Source: Endozoicomonas sp031844845 (GTDB taxonomy: Bacteria; Pseudomonadota; Gammaproteobacteria; Pseudomonadales; Endozoicomonadaceae). Taken from it: 21,662 nt of DNA. This document shows positions 15,072-21,662 of this stretch, one piece after another. Position numbers and translations under genes: made by a program. Position 1 is the stretch's first letter. Every line of letters starts with the position of its first letter. The DNA lies in assembly GCF_031844845.1 (NCBI RefSeq), contig NZ_JAVRMB020000295.1, positions 1-21,662 of the forward strand, read 5' to 3'. The notes below the pieces were generated by a model. That model was not told the DNA's origin. It made no database searches and worked only from the letters and a program-made list of their open reading frames with translations.

Positions 15072-17210
15072 ATGAATAAGAAGAAATGGCTTTTGCTGGC
15101 CGTGTTTGCCATGGCGATCGGTGCTTTTTACACCCTGGACGGTCAGCAGTATCTCACCCGGGATTTCTTTCAGGGGCTCCTCAAAGATGACCCGACCCTG
15201 ACGGCAGCCATTTTCTTTACTATTTATGTGGCCATCACCGGATTATCACTGCCGGGTGCGGCGGTGCTGACCGTTCTCGCCGGTGCCGTTTTTGGATTAC
15301 TTCCGGGGCTTTTACTGGCCTCTTTTGCCAGCACCCTGGGTGCCACACTGGCCTTTCTTTTCTCACGCACCCTGTTAAGGGACTGGGTTGAGCAGAAGTT
15401 TTCAGGTTATCTGGACACCATCAACAACGGGGTGAAAAAGGATGGTGCATTTTATCTCGCCACACTCAGGCTGATTCCTGCCGTACCTTTCTTTGTAATA
15501 AATCTGGTGATGGGGCTGACTTCCATGCGGGTATGGACGTTCAGCTGGGTGAGTCAGCTGGGCATGTTACCGGGAACCGCTGTTTACGTGAATGCCGGTG
15601 TTCAGCTTGGGCTGGTTGAGGAGCTTTCTCTCAAGGGGATTCTGACGCCATCTCTGATCGCCTCTTTTATTCTGTTAGGTTTTTTTCCCTGGATTGCCAG
15701 AATACAAATTGAATGGTTGAGGCGCCGTCGCTTGTACAGCCGTTACGGCCGGCCAGAACAGTTTGATAATAACCTGACCGTGATTGGCGCCGGCGCCGCC
15801 GGACTGGTGAGCAGTTATATTGCGGCAGCAGTAAAGGCCAGAGTTTCACTGATTGAAAAGCACAAAATGGGTGGCGATTGCCTGAACACCGGTTGCGTTC
15901 CCAGTAAGGCGCTGATTCGTTCCGCCAAAATAGCCCATTACCTGAAGCGGGCCGATGAGTTTGGCATTGATAATGTGTCGGGGCAGGTTAACTTCGCCAG
16001 AGTAATGGAGAGGGTTCAGGGTGTTATTGGCAAGGTTGAACCCCATGACTCCGTTGAACGTTACTCAGGCCTGGGGGTGAATTGTATCAGCGGTTCTGCA
16101 CGGCTGATCAGTCCCTGGGAAGTGGAGGTGGATGGCGAAATAATCACTTCCAGAAACATTGTTATTGCCAGTGGCGGCCGTCCTTATGTGCCACCACTGT
16201 CAGGTCTTGAGAACATCGAATATTACACATCGGATACGATCTGGGCGCTGCGCAAAAAACCGGAAAAACTGCTGGTTATTGGTGGTGGCCCCATTGGCTG
16301 CGAGCTGGCTCAGGCATTCAGCAGGCTGGGTGTGCAGGTGATTCAGATCGATCACGGTACCCGATTATTGCATCGCGAGGATGAAGACGTTTCTCAGCTG
16401 GTGATGGAGCAGTTTGTTCGTGAGGGGATTGATTTACGACTCAAGCATGAAGCCAGAGCCTTTCAGAAAGTATTGGAACCGTATACCGGAGAAGAGCGTC
16501 AGTTTCTGGAAGCGGGCTTTAAAGGCCAGAAGGTTGAGATCGATTTTGATGTGGTCCTTTTTGCTACGGGCCGCAAAGCCAATACTGAAAACCTGGGGCT
16601 GGAGGCGCTGGGTATTGAGTTGACTGACCGGGGAACCATTGACGTTAATGACTATATGCAAACCCGTTACCCCAATATCTATGCCTGTGGTGATGTTGCC
16701 GGGCCTTACCAGTTTACCCATATTGCAGCCCATCAGGCCTGGTATTGTGCGGTGAATGCCTTGTTTGGTCGTTTTAAAAAGTTCAAGGTGGATTACTCAG
16801 TGATTCCCTGGTGTACCTTCACGGATCCTGAAGTTGCCCGGGTCGGCCTGAATGAACAGGAAGCCCGGGAACAGGGTATTGCCTGTGAAGTCACCAAATA
16901 TGATATTGAAGACCTTGACCGTGCCATTGCTGACGAAGAGGCCCGGGGCTTTGTGAAAGTGCTGACGGTCCCCGGTAAGGATAAAATCCTGGGGGTCACC
17001 ATTGTTGGATACCATGCAGGAGAACTGATCACCGAATATATCAGCGCTATGAAACACGGTCTGGGCCTGAACAAAATACTGGGCACTATCCATATCTACC
17101 CAACATTGAGCGAAGCCAATAAGTACGCTGCGGGAGAGTGGAAGAAAGCTCATGCTCCCCGGGGCGTATTATCCCTTGTGGAAAAATATCACGCATGGAT
17201 GCGCCATTGA
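15072..17210 (+). CDS. VTT (TVP38/TMEM64) domain fused to mercuric reductase-like flavoprotein disulfide reductase
   Basis: A 712-residue fusion. Residues 1-215 are a membrane domain of the VTT/DedA-related type, with hydrophobic spans near 5-22, 43-60, 62-98, 128-150 and 192-210, and the LRLIPAVPFFVINLVMGLT and GMLPGTAVYVNAG motifs. From about 234 it is a class I pyridine nucleotide-disulfide oxidoreductase. It has an FAD fold (VIGAGAAGLVSSYIAA), a redox pair Cys270/Cys275 in GGDCLNTGCVPSKA, an NAD(P)H fold (LVIGGGPIGCELAQAF) and the second FAD block IYACGDVAGPYQFTH. The C-terminal motif is HIYPTLSE, with Tyr where lipoamide dehydrogenase has the catalytic His. The MerA-specific vicinal C-terminal cysteines are absent, so mercury reduction is unlikely and the substrate is unknown. 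GGAAGG before the ATG supports the start. The fusion is known from other proteobacteria. Confidence 0.92.
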   Translation: MNKKKWLLLAVFAMAIGAFYTLDGQQYLTRDFFQGLLKDDPTLTAAIFFTIYVAITGLSLPGAAVLTVLAGAVFGLLPGLLLASFASTLGATLAFLFSRTLLRDWVEQKFSGYLDTINNGVKKDGAFYLATLRLIPAVPFFVINLVMGLTSMRVWTFSWVSQLGMLPGTAVYVNAGVQLGLVEELSLKGILTPSLIASFILLGFFPWIARIQIEWLRRRRLYSRYGRPEQFDNNLTVIGAGAAGLVSSYIAAAVKARVSLIEKHKMGGDCLNTGCVPSKALIRSAKIAHYLKRADEFGIDNVSGQVNFARVMERVQGVIGKVEPHDSVERYSGLGVNCISGSARLISPWEVEVDGEIITSRNIVIASGGRPYVPPLSGLENIEYYTSDTIWALRKKPEKLLVIGGGPIGCELAQAFSRLGVQVIQIDHGTRLLHREDEDVSQLVMEQFVREGIDLRLKHEARAFQKVLEPYTGEERQFLEAGFKGQKVEIDFDVVLFATGRKANTENLGLEALGIELTDRGTIDVNDYMQTRYPNIYACGDVAGPYQFTHIAAHQAWYCAVNALFGRFKKFKVDYSVIPWCTFTDPEVARVGLNEQEAREQGIACEVTKYDIEDLDRAIADEEARGFVKVLTVPGKDKILGVTIVGYHAGELITEYISAMKHGLGLNKILGTIHIYPTLSEANKYAAGEWKKAHAPRGVLSLVEKYHAWMRH

Positions 17211-17248
17211 CTATTCTTAATGGGTCATAGCAAACATAAGGATGTTGA

Positions 17249-17980
17249 ATGAGCGACCCGGACCCCTCTGATGGTTACCCGATAGAAAGCCCAATAACAA
17301 GAAGCCCGAAGTTAGAACCGGCCACCGTCAGCGACGATAAGAAGATTATCAAAGAGTTGAAAAAAATCCTTAAAAATCGAAGTGTTATATTGACCGAGCC
17401 ATTTTCTCAGCCTTCTGCCGTACAAGGATGCCTCACAACCAACAATAAAAGCCTTCGAACGAAAATCAAAAATTTCCTGCCAATTGCTGTCTACAAGATG
17501 GTTTCCCGTCTTAAGCCAATTCATCAACAGAAAAAACTTGGAACGATGATCGCACTGGTGCTGCAGAAGAATCAGGACGCCTGGCAGCGGTTGGGCGAAT
17601 GCAGGGCTGAGGGTGCTGATGACCGGGAATTACGAAAGTTACAGCTGGATTGTGAACAGTCGCAGCTCTGGCTGGACCTCCTGGAGGGGCGTGGACAATC
17701 TAATGTGACAGCGGATCGTGCCCGAATTGTTGACTGCCTGAAAGCCTGTGTTGCTGCTGAAGCCTCTGATGAGTTTCAGCAGGCTGATGAAGCTTATCTT
17801 GAGGCTAATCATCATCTAAAGTTGTCGATCATCCATGAAAATGACCTGAAAATCGAACTGCAGACTCCCAAAGCTTCTTCTCCCATGGCGAGTGAGCTTA
17901 AGCAGTTTGAGAAGATGCTGGTGGATGAAGCGTCAGCTCTGGAGGCATATCGCCTTTACGGACAGAGCCAGCAACTATGA
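17249..17980 (+). CDS. Hypothetical protein, no family recognised
   Basis: A 243-residue protein with AAGGA six bases before the ATG, 38 bases after the VTT-reductase gene and possibly cotranscribed. The first 30 residues are Ser/Pro-rich (PITRSPKLEP). About 30-95 is strongly basic and about 95-235 is predicted to be mostly helical, with acidic, Gln- and Ala-rich runs suggestive of a coiled coil. It has no signal peptide, membrane span or catalytic motif. The basic N-terminal and helical C-terminal plan occurs in secreted adaptor or effector proteins, but that is only a resemblance. Confidence 0.65.
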   Translation: MSDPDPSDGYPIESPITRSPKLEPATVSDDKKIIKELKKILKNRSVILTEPFSQPSAVQGCLTTNNKSLRTKIKNFLPIAVYKMVSRLKPIHQQKKLGTMIALVLQKNQDAWQRLGECRAEGADDRELRKLQLDCEQSQLWLDLLEGRGQSNVTADRARIVDCLKACVAAEASDEFQQADEAYLEANHHLKLSIIHENDLKIELQTPKASSPMASELKQFEKMLVDEASALEAYRLYGQSQQL

Positions 17981-18023
17981 GCCTGTTACTTTCGCAGTGT
18001 CGCTCTCCCGGTAACTTTCAAGT

Positions 18024-18582
18024 TTACCGATACCGCTGATAATTAGCACGATAAACGACACCGAACCAGTGATTACAACAAGCTGTCAGGTCAGGCAGCA
18101 AATTTAACCATATACCGTTGGATACAAAGATAGTTGCGCCCGTCAGGGTAAAGCGGATGGCTTCAATTAATAACAATCCGATGTATTTTTCCAGTAACCA
18201 GCCTATACCCATCAGGTTGAGTGTCAGAACAGCAGTCCAGAGTGCATTGAAAACATACGGCGTACTGTGATTAGTGGCCATGAAAACAGGGGAGCCAGTA
18301 CGAGAATGGCAAACTGAATCACAGAGTAAATTTTCAGGCCACTGCCGGTGTCAGGATTATAGTTCTCTTAGGCGTGAATATCGGGCATTTTCATTGGGCT
18401 GGCAACATCCGCTGGTCGATAGCCAGTACGTTTGAACCAGAGTGTTAATTTATCCTTCCAGTTCTTTGTCTTAACAGCGTCCCTGAATATTTCAGTATTA
18501 AAGATGGAAATTAGCCCAGACCGGGTTCCAGCTTCGCAATGGTTTCAGGGTGCCGTAGCGGTAGGTTAATGCCTGATTATAG
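18024..18582 (-). pseudogene. Decayed C-terminal remnant of a sterol desaturase (fatty acid hydroxylase superfamily) gene
   Basis: Read on the minus strand, three frames join into one family-like protein tail. From about 18580 it gives YRYGTLKPLRSWNPVWANFH, then a stop. A shifted frame gives FRDAVKTKNWKDKLTLWFKR and TGYRPADVASPMKMPDIHA, then a stop, then YNPDTGSGLKIYSVIQFAIL. From 18281 another frame gives membrane-like TLNLMGIGWLLEKYIGLLLI and then EAIRFTLTG. The 'GxxKPLxSWNPVWANxH', 'W.DKL.LWF.RTGWRPADV' and 'YNP...YS..QF' order is that of the C-terminal part of bacterial sterol desaturase-family proteins. The N-terminal catalytic His boxes are missing. At least two frameshifts and an in-frame stop show it is dead. 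The 85-codon open frame at 18024-18281 is therefore not a real gene. Confidence 0.75.
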
Positions 18583-18741
18583 TTTTTATGGGCTTATTTT
18601 TATCATGTTTTATTATATAAAAAATAGAAATCAAATGAACTTTATCAGTATTACTATTGTCTCTTAGATGAAAGTGAAATCTATAACAACAGTGCCTAAA
18701 TTGTGACGTACTGATTTATCCTGATTCTATGAGAAACTTCA
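18583..18741. other. A+T-rich leader of the phosphatase-like gene
   Basis: About 160 bases very rich in A+T (for example TTTATTATATAAAAAATAG near 18610-18628), between the pseudogene remnant and the gene at 18742. Several promoter-like hexamers are possible in such sequence and I cannot choose one. The change in composition may mark the edge of transferred DNA. Confidence 0.4.
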
Positions 18742-19968
18742 ATGACGACTTCCCCTTCTCCATCCCCTGAAGCATCAAATGTCAATAAATTTTTCCTCAA
18801 CCTGGATAGCGGGCATAAGGCTCAGGGAACCGGTGGTGCAGGCAATTCATCAAAATCGCCAGAAAAGCTAGCCAAAAAGTGTTTTTCCCGTACTCATACA
18901 GTTTCTGAAAGCGCGAGCGGTACCTCGAGTCAGGATCCAACTAAAAGCATAAGCGAAAGGCGTCAATTAAGAGCCAGGAGATTGAGCCTTAACCTGAATG
19001 TCACTAAATCACAAAAAAGTGAAAAAGATCAAATGGTTGAAGATATTGGATGGAAATTGTCAGCTAAGGCCTGTCTGGCAGTAGGAGAGCCAGTGGCCGT
19101 GGAGGGGGGGGCAGGGTTGCATATGCTCTATCAGGTTGACCGGGAAAATAAAGCAGTGCCTGATCAGGCTTCAGTAGCGAACGCTACCGGTATCACCGGC
19201 ACTTCCGAAAAACAGAAATTATTTGTTCATTCCATGTATTTGGCTGAGAGGACAGAAACAAATGACCAAACCTGGGCCGCTGAATTCTGGGAGCTGGTTT
19301 TTCAGCAGGATGTTACGAAAGTCATTGCCTTAGCACAATTTGGCATGCATCCATCCTACATGATGGCTTCTGCTGGCAGTTATCAGGATGCCAGTATAAA
19401 GGCTGGTGATAAGCGAAAATTTACCAATAATTACCAGATTGAAATCCAGGATATTAATCCCATTGAGCCATTAATAGAGTCACAGGAAGTGAAAGTCCTG
19501 CTAACAAACAATGCTGGAAAAACAAAAACCGTTCTTGTTGATCAGATATATTGCTGGAGCGACTCTTTCCCCCTGGAGAATCCTGAGACTACTGTAGCAA
19601 TTGTCGGGAGGATTTCTGGAGGTAATATCCAGATACACTGCGAGGGAGGCAGGCATCGGAGCCCGTCTTTGGCCGTGATGCACCAACTTTCAAATACAAC
19701 AGGTTTAACAAAAGACAATGTTGTTGCAACGATTGTCAGACTTGTTCACCATATTCGATGTCAGCGGCATGAGCCCCGGTGTATAGAAAAAAATGCCTTA
19801 AAAACGATTGTTGATTTTGCCCTGAAAATTACAGGGATTTTAACCAGTGAGGTTATAAGAAAGTGTGAGTCAGCCGGACCTTTGATTATGGAGCCCTTCG
19901 CAGAAAGCAAAAAACTGCGTATCGAAAGTCCTATCGGTACTGTTTCAGAGGAATACGTTTATATGTGA
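18742..19968 (+). CDS. Protein-tyrosine-phosphatase-like protein, candidate effector
   Basis: A 408-residue protein. The first 100 or so residues are Ser/Thr/Lys-rich and probably disordered. From about 160 it follows the classical PTP plan. The FWELVFQQDVTKVIALAQF segment (182-200) matches the 'FW.M......I.ML' block, and the IEIQDINP and KVLLTNNAGKTKTVLVDQIY strands follow. CWSDSFPLENPE then stands where classical PTPs have WPD (Asp274; Ser replaces Pro). The P-loop is IQIHCEGGRHRSPS, a CX5R motif with Cys300 and Arg306 followed by Ser. The following RLVHHIRCQRHEPRCIEKNA resembles the 'LR..R..MV' helix, but the Q-loop Gln is not evident. The layout recalls secreted PTP effectors such as YopH and SptP, although sequence similarity is weak. 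There is no Sec signal or membrane span. GAG eight bases before the ATG is a modest ribosome-binding site. Activity is plausible; secretion is inference. Confidence 0.7.
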   Translation: MTTSPSPSPEASNVNKFFLNLDSGHKAQGTGGAGNSSKSPEKLAKKCFSRTHTVSESASGTSSQDPTKSISERRQLRARRLSLNLNVTKSQKSEKDQMVEDIGWKLSAKACLAVGEPVAVEGGAGLHMLYQVDRENKAVPDQASVANATGITGTSEKQKLFVHSMYLAERTETNDQTWAAEFWELVFQQDVTKVIALAQFGMHPSYMMASAGSYQDASIKAGDKRKFTNNYQIEIQDINPIEPLIESQEVKVLLTNNAGKTKTVLVDQIYCWSDSFPLENPETTVAIVGRISGGNIQIHCEGGRHRSPSLAVMHQLSNTTGLTKDNVVATIVRLVHHIRCQRHEPRCIEKNALKTIVDFALKITGILTSEVIRKCESAGPLIMEPFAESKKLRIESPIGTVSEEYVYM

Positions 19969-20076
19969 GCATATCGCGCCCAAAAAACTGACTGATGTGC
20001 TGTCCGGAACCGTTGACTATTGTCTGAAGATTTCTATGGCACAGGCTCCGAACTTTTGTTGTCAACGCTTTATTTC

Positions 20077-21294
20077 TTAGAGGAGCAGTTTCAGTAGTAA
20101 CCCTTCTTCCAGCAGCGCTCTTCTCACCAGTGTAAAACCTCCATACCATGGGCTCTCATAAAGCTTTGAATAAACGACTTTTGTTTCAAGATTCTCATTT
20201 ACTGAAACCGTTTGTGTTTTGAGGCAGTGTTTGATCACCGGATGAATGATGTTGGATGCTTCGCAGATCTCTCCTGCAAGAACAACCCGGTCCGGGCGGA
20301 GCAAATTGACACTCATGGCGATGGCCCTGCCAAGATTGCCTGCTGCTTCTTTCAGCAGATCAGTTGCCAGCTGATCACCTTCATTAGCCGCGTCACAAAT
20401 CGCCGTAATATCAGCTTTTTTTGTCAGGCTTTTGTTTAAAAGACTGGGAACGCCGGATTCAAGCAGTTTATGGCAGCGTTTCTCGATGGCCGGATTACAA
20501 ACCAGTGTTTCCAGACAACCAAAGTTGCCGCAGTAGCAGCGTTCTCCCAGGGGATCGATCTGAATATGGCCAAGCTCACCAACGGCCAAAGTACTGCCTT
20601 CATAAAGCTTGCCATCCAGAATCATGCCCGCCCCCACACCATTGTGGACACTGACAAACAGGCTGTTCTTAAATCCCCGGCTGACACCAAAGTTGTACTC
20701 CGCCAACGCCATGGATGAAATGAAGTTGTTGATAAAGCAAGGGATGCCGAGCGCCTCAGAAACCTGCTCTGCCAGAGGCAGGTTGCTCACTGAGAGGTGA
20801 GGCATATAGCTAATGACACCTTTGGCGGAATTGACCAGTCCCGGAGTGGTAACCCCTACTCCAGCCAGGCAACGGATATGCTTTTTATGGGCTTTAAGAA
20901 ACTTTCTGAGTGTTGCTATCAGTTGTTCGGTAAATTCAACCTGATTCAGTGGCTGGATAGGTTCAGAGTATTTGGCCAGCAGTTTTCCAGAGAGGTCACA
21001 TAGACCCAGATGCAGCTTGGTACGTCCGGCTCGTGCGGCCAGAATCTGTATCTTTTCCTGGGCTGGTGCTAATGAAGTGGCTCGCCGACCCCGTTCGGAT
21101 GCTTGCTGTTCCTGTTCAACGATCAGACCTGCTTCTATCAGCTGCCGGGTAATACGGGTAACGCTACCGGCAGCCAGACGACACTGTCTGGCAATCTGAA
21201 TTCTGGAAATGGAGCCATGATCAACAATAGCCTTGTAGACCGCAGAAATGTTCCGCTCTTTTACGAAATCCAGATTGGCAATTACAGTAGTCAT
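20077..21294 (-). CDS. nagC: ROK-family transcriptional repressor, NagC-like
   Basis: A 405-residue regulator, almost the same length as E. coli NagC (406). The N-terminal winged helix reads AVYKAIVDHGSISRIQIAR then LAAGSVTRITRQLIEAGLI, closely like NagC. The ROK domain follows with the zinc site GHIQID...CYCGNFGCLET (His243, Cys253, Cys255, Cys260). I set the start at 21294 (MTTVIANLDF), since the longer frame to 21339 adds an unrelated leader running into a repeat. At the place where NagC and Mlc carry an HD pair after CF, this protein reads CFINNFISSMALAE, so the Asp of the sugar site is Phe191. It lies downstream of nagA as in the E. coli nagBACD operon, supporting control of N-acetylglucosamine use. 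Confidence 0.87.
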   Translation of the reverse strand: MTTVIANLDFVKERNISAVYKAIVDHGSISRIQIARQCRLAAGSVTRITRQLIEAGLIVEQEQQASERGRRATSLAPAQEKIQILAARAGRTKLHLGLCDLSGKLLAKYSEPIQPLNQVEFTEQLIATLRKFLKAHKKHIRCLAGVGVTTPGLVNSAKGVISYMPHLSVSNLPLAEQVSEALGIPCFINNFISSMALAEYNFGVSRGFKNSLFVSVHNGVGAGMILDGKLYEGSTLAVGELGHIQIDPLGERCYCGNFGCLETLVCNPAIEKRCHKLLESGVPSLLNKSLTKKADITAICDAANEGDQLATDLLKEAAGNLGRAIAMSVNLLRPDRVVLAGEICEASNIIHPVIKHCLKTQTVSVNENLETKVVYSKLYESPWYGGFTLVRRALLEEGLLLKLLL

Positions 21295-21298
21295 TAAT

Positions 21299-21332
21299 CC
21301 TCGTTCCCACGCTCCGAGACTGTCGCGAAAAT
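21299..21332. repeat. Fragment of the TGTCGC/CGTTCCCACGCT repeat family
   Basis: CCTCGTTCCCACGCTCC followed by GAGACTGTCGCGAAAAT combines the two parts seen in the arms of the 1-132 palindrome, in the opposite order and without its partner arm. It sits right at the nagC start and overlaps its likely upstream region. Confidence 0.5.
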
Positions 21333-21344
21333 AGCACAAGCACT

Positions 21345-21419
21345 GGAACCACGAAGGACACTAAGGCCACGAAGCAATCTTTCAAAAACCTTAGTGCTCT
21401 TCGTGTTCTTCGTGGTTCC
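21345..21419. repeat. Imperfect inverted repeat (GGAACCACGAAG type)
   Basis: The left arm at 21345-21366 (GGAACCACGAAGGACACTAAGG) pairs with the right arm at 21389-21419, which carries about nine extra bases. The loop is about 22 bases. It would form a stable hairpin in the nagA-nagC message. The AACCACGAAGRACAC motif is widely dispersed in environmental genomes as a non-coding repeat. Confidence 0.75.
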
Positions 21420-21436
21420 AAAAAACTCTTATTGTT

Positions 21437-21453
21437 CCCATGCGGAGCATGGG
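21437..21453. repeat. Short palindrome CCCATGC/GCATGGG
   Basis: CCCATGCGGAGCATGGG is a perfect hairpin with a GGA loop, preceded by GTT. It is a variant of the CCCACGCTCTGCGTGGG unit at 30-46, which places it in the same family. It lies 12 bases after the nagA stop in the direction of transcription. Confidence 0.65.
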
Positions 21454-21464
21454 AGTCAGGGTCA

Positions 21465-21602
21465 TTAGCTGAACTTCAGTTCACCACCGCTGACCGTGCC
21501 GTGCATTTTGAAGCTATCATCAAAAATAGCAATATTGGCAAATTGACCTACAGCAATACTGCCCATCTCATTATCTGCATGGATGGCACGGGCGGCATTG
21601 AC
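21465..21602 (-). CDS. nagA: N-acetylglucosamine-6-phosphate deacetylase, C-terminal end only
   Basis: The last 45 codons and stop of a minus-strand gene, cut off by the end of genomic sequence. The protein reads VNAARAIHADNEMGSIAVGQ, then FANIAIFDDSFKMHGTVSGG and ELKFS. The 'N.ARA.G....G.IA.G..AN....D..F....T...G' order is the amidohydrolase C-terminal strand set as in NagA. Its position just upstream of a NagC-like regulator strengthens the name. The enzyme would deacetylate GlcNAc-6-P to GlcN-6-P. Catalytic residues are outside the window. Confidence 0.75.
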   Translation of the reverse strand, partial: VNAARAIHADNEMGSIAVGQFANIAIFDDSFKMHGTVSGGELKFS

Positions 21603-21603
21603 C

Positions 21604-21662
21604 CTGTCTCTTATACACATCTGACGCTGCCGACGAAAGATACACGGTGTAGATCTCGGTGG
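21604..21662. other. Illumina Nextera adapter, index and P5 sequence (artefact)
   Basis: CTGTCTCTTATACACATCT (21604-21622) is the Tn5 mosaic end used in Nextera libraries. GACGCTGCCGACGA (21623-21636) continues the read adapter, the 10 bases 21637-21646 are in the index position, and GTGTAGATCTCGGTGG (21647-21662) is the P5 complement. The exact order of library parts shows this is untrimmed read-through at the contig end, not bacterial DNA. Confidence 0.98.

Noticed and set aside
15072..17210. Naming the reductase fusion merA
   Set aside because: It lacks the C-terminal cysteine pair and the N-terminal heavy-metal domain, and has a membrane domain instead.
18024..18281. 85-residue minus-strand open frame as a small membrane protein gene
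   Set aside because: It continues in other frames as a sterol desaturase-family tail, so it is a piece of a pseudogene.
21604..21622. Tn5/IS50 mosaic end as a real transposon boundary
   Set aside because: The following bases are sequencing adapter, index and P5, which do not occur in natural Tn5.

Overview
The window looks like a contig end from a Gammaproteobacterium of the Oceanospirillales type, most likely Endozoicomonas or a close marine animal symbiont. The housekeeping genes (rppH-ptsP, hemB, ppk, a NagC-type regulator, nagA) resemble Pseudomonas/Oceanospirillales versions. Between them sit genes with eukaryote-like signalling domains, and short palindromic and tandem repeats are frequent. 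The genus is an inference from this style, not from a marker gene. The last 59 bases (21604-21662) are not genomic: they are an Illumina Nextera adapter, a 10-base index and part of the P5 sequence.

Layout. 1-293 holds nested palindromic repeats and a heptamer tandem repeat. 294-1309 (minus) is a two-gene unit: a HAD phosphatase followed by a DOPA-4,5-dioxygenase-like protein. After a 490-base divergent gap, 1800-4708 (plus) carries rppH and ptsP, which encode RNA pyrophosphohydrolase and nitrogen-PTS enzyme I. 4722-5162 (minus) is a small exported protein. 5231-5426 is a composite palindromic repeat. 5483-6283 (minus, NRDE/TANGO2 family) and 6369-7298 (plus, nitrilase superfamily) are divergent; the second contains seven copies of an in-frame six-residue repeat. 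7359-9290 (minus) is a eukaryote-like protein kinase with a TDTT repeat near its N-terminus.

9660-14925 (minus) contains ppk and hemB, which are neighbours in Pseudomonas. Here they are separated by a 576-residue protein with an ankyrin-like segment and a C-terminal domain that reads like a C80 (MARTX CPD-like) cysteine protease. 15072-17210 (plus) is a fused VTT membrane protein/flavin disulfide reductase, followed by an orphan gene (17249-17980). 18024-18582 (minus) is the decayed C-terminal end of a sterol desaturase-family gene. 18742-19968 (plus) encodes a protein-tyrosine-phosphatase-like protein with a CX5R signature. 20077-21294 (minus) is a NagC-like ROK repressor, and 21465-21602 is the 3' end of nagA.

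How it fits together. The most interesting signal is three candidate host-directed proteins (Ser/Thr kinase, ankyrin plus C80-like protease, tyrosine phosphatase) placed singly among conserved core genes. None has a visible Sec signal or membrane segment. Together they would suit an intracellular or host-associated bacterium delivering effectors, but no secretion system is in view and delivery is inference. The nagA-nagC pair points to use of N-acetylglucosamine, as from chitin or host glycans.
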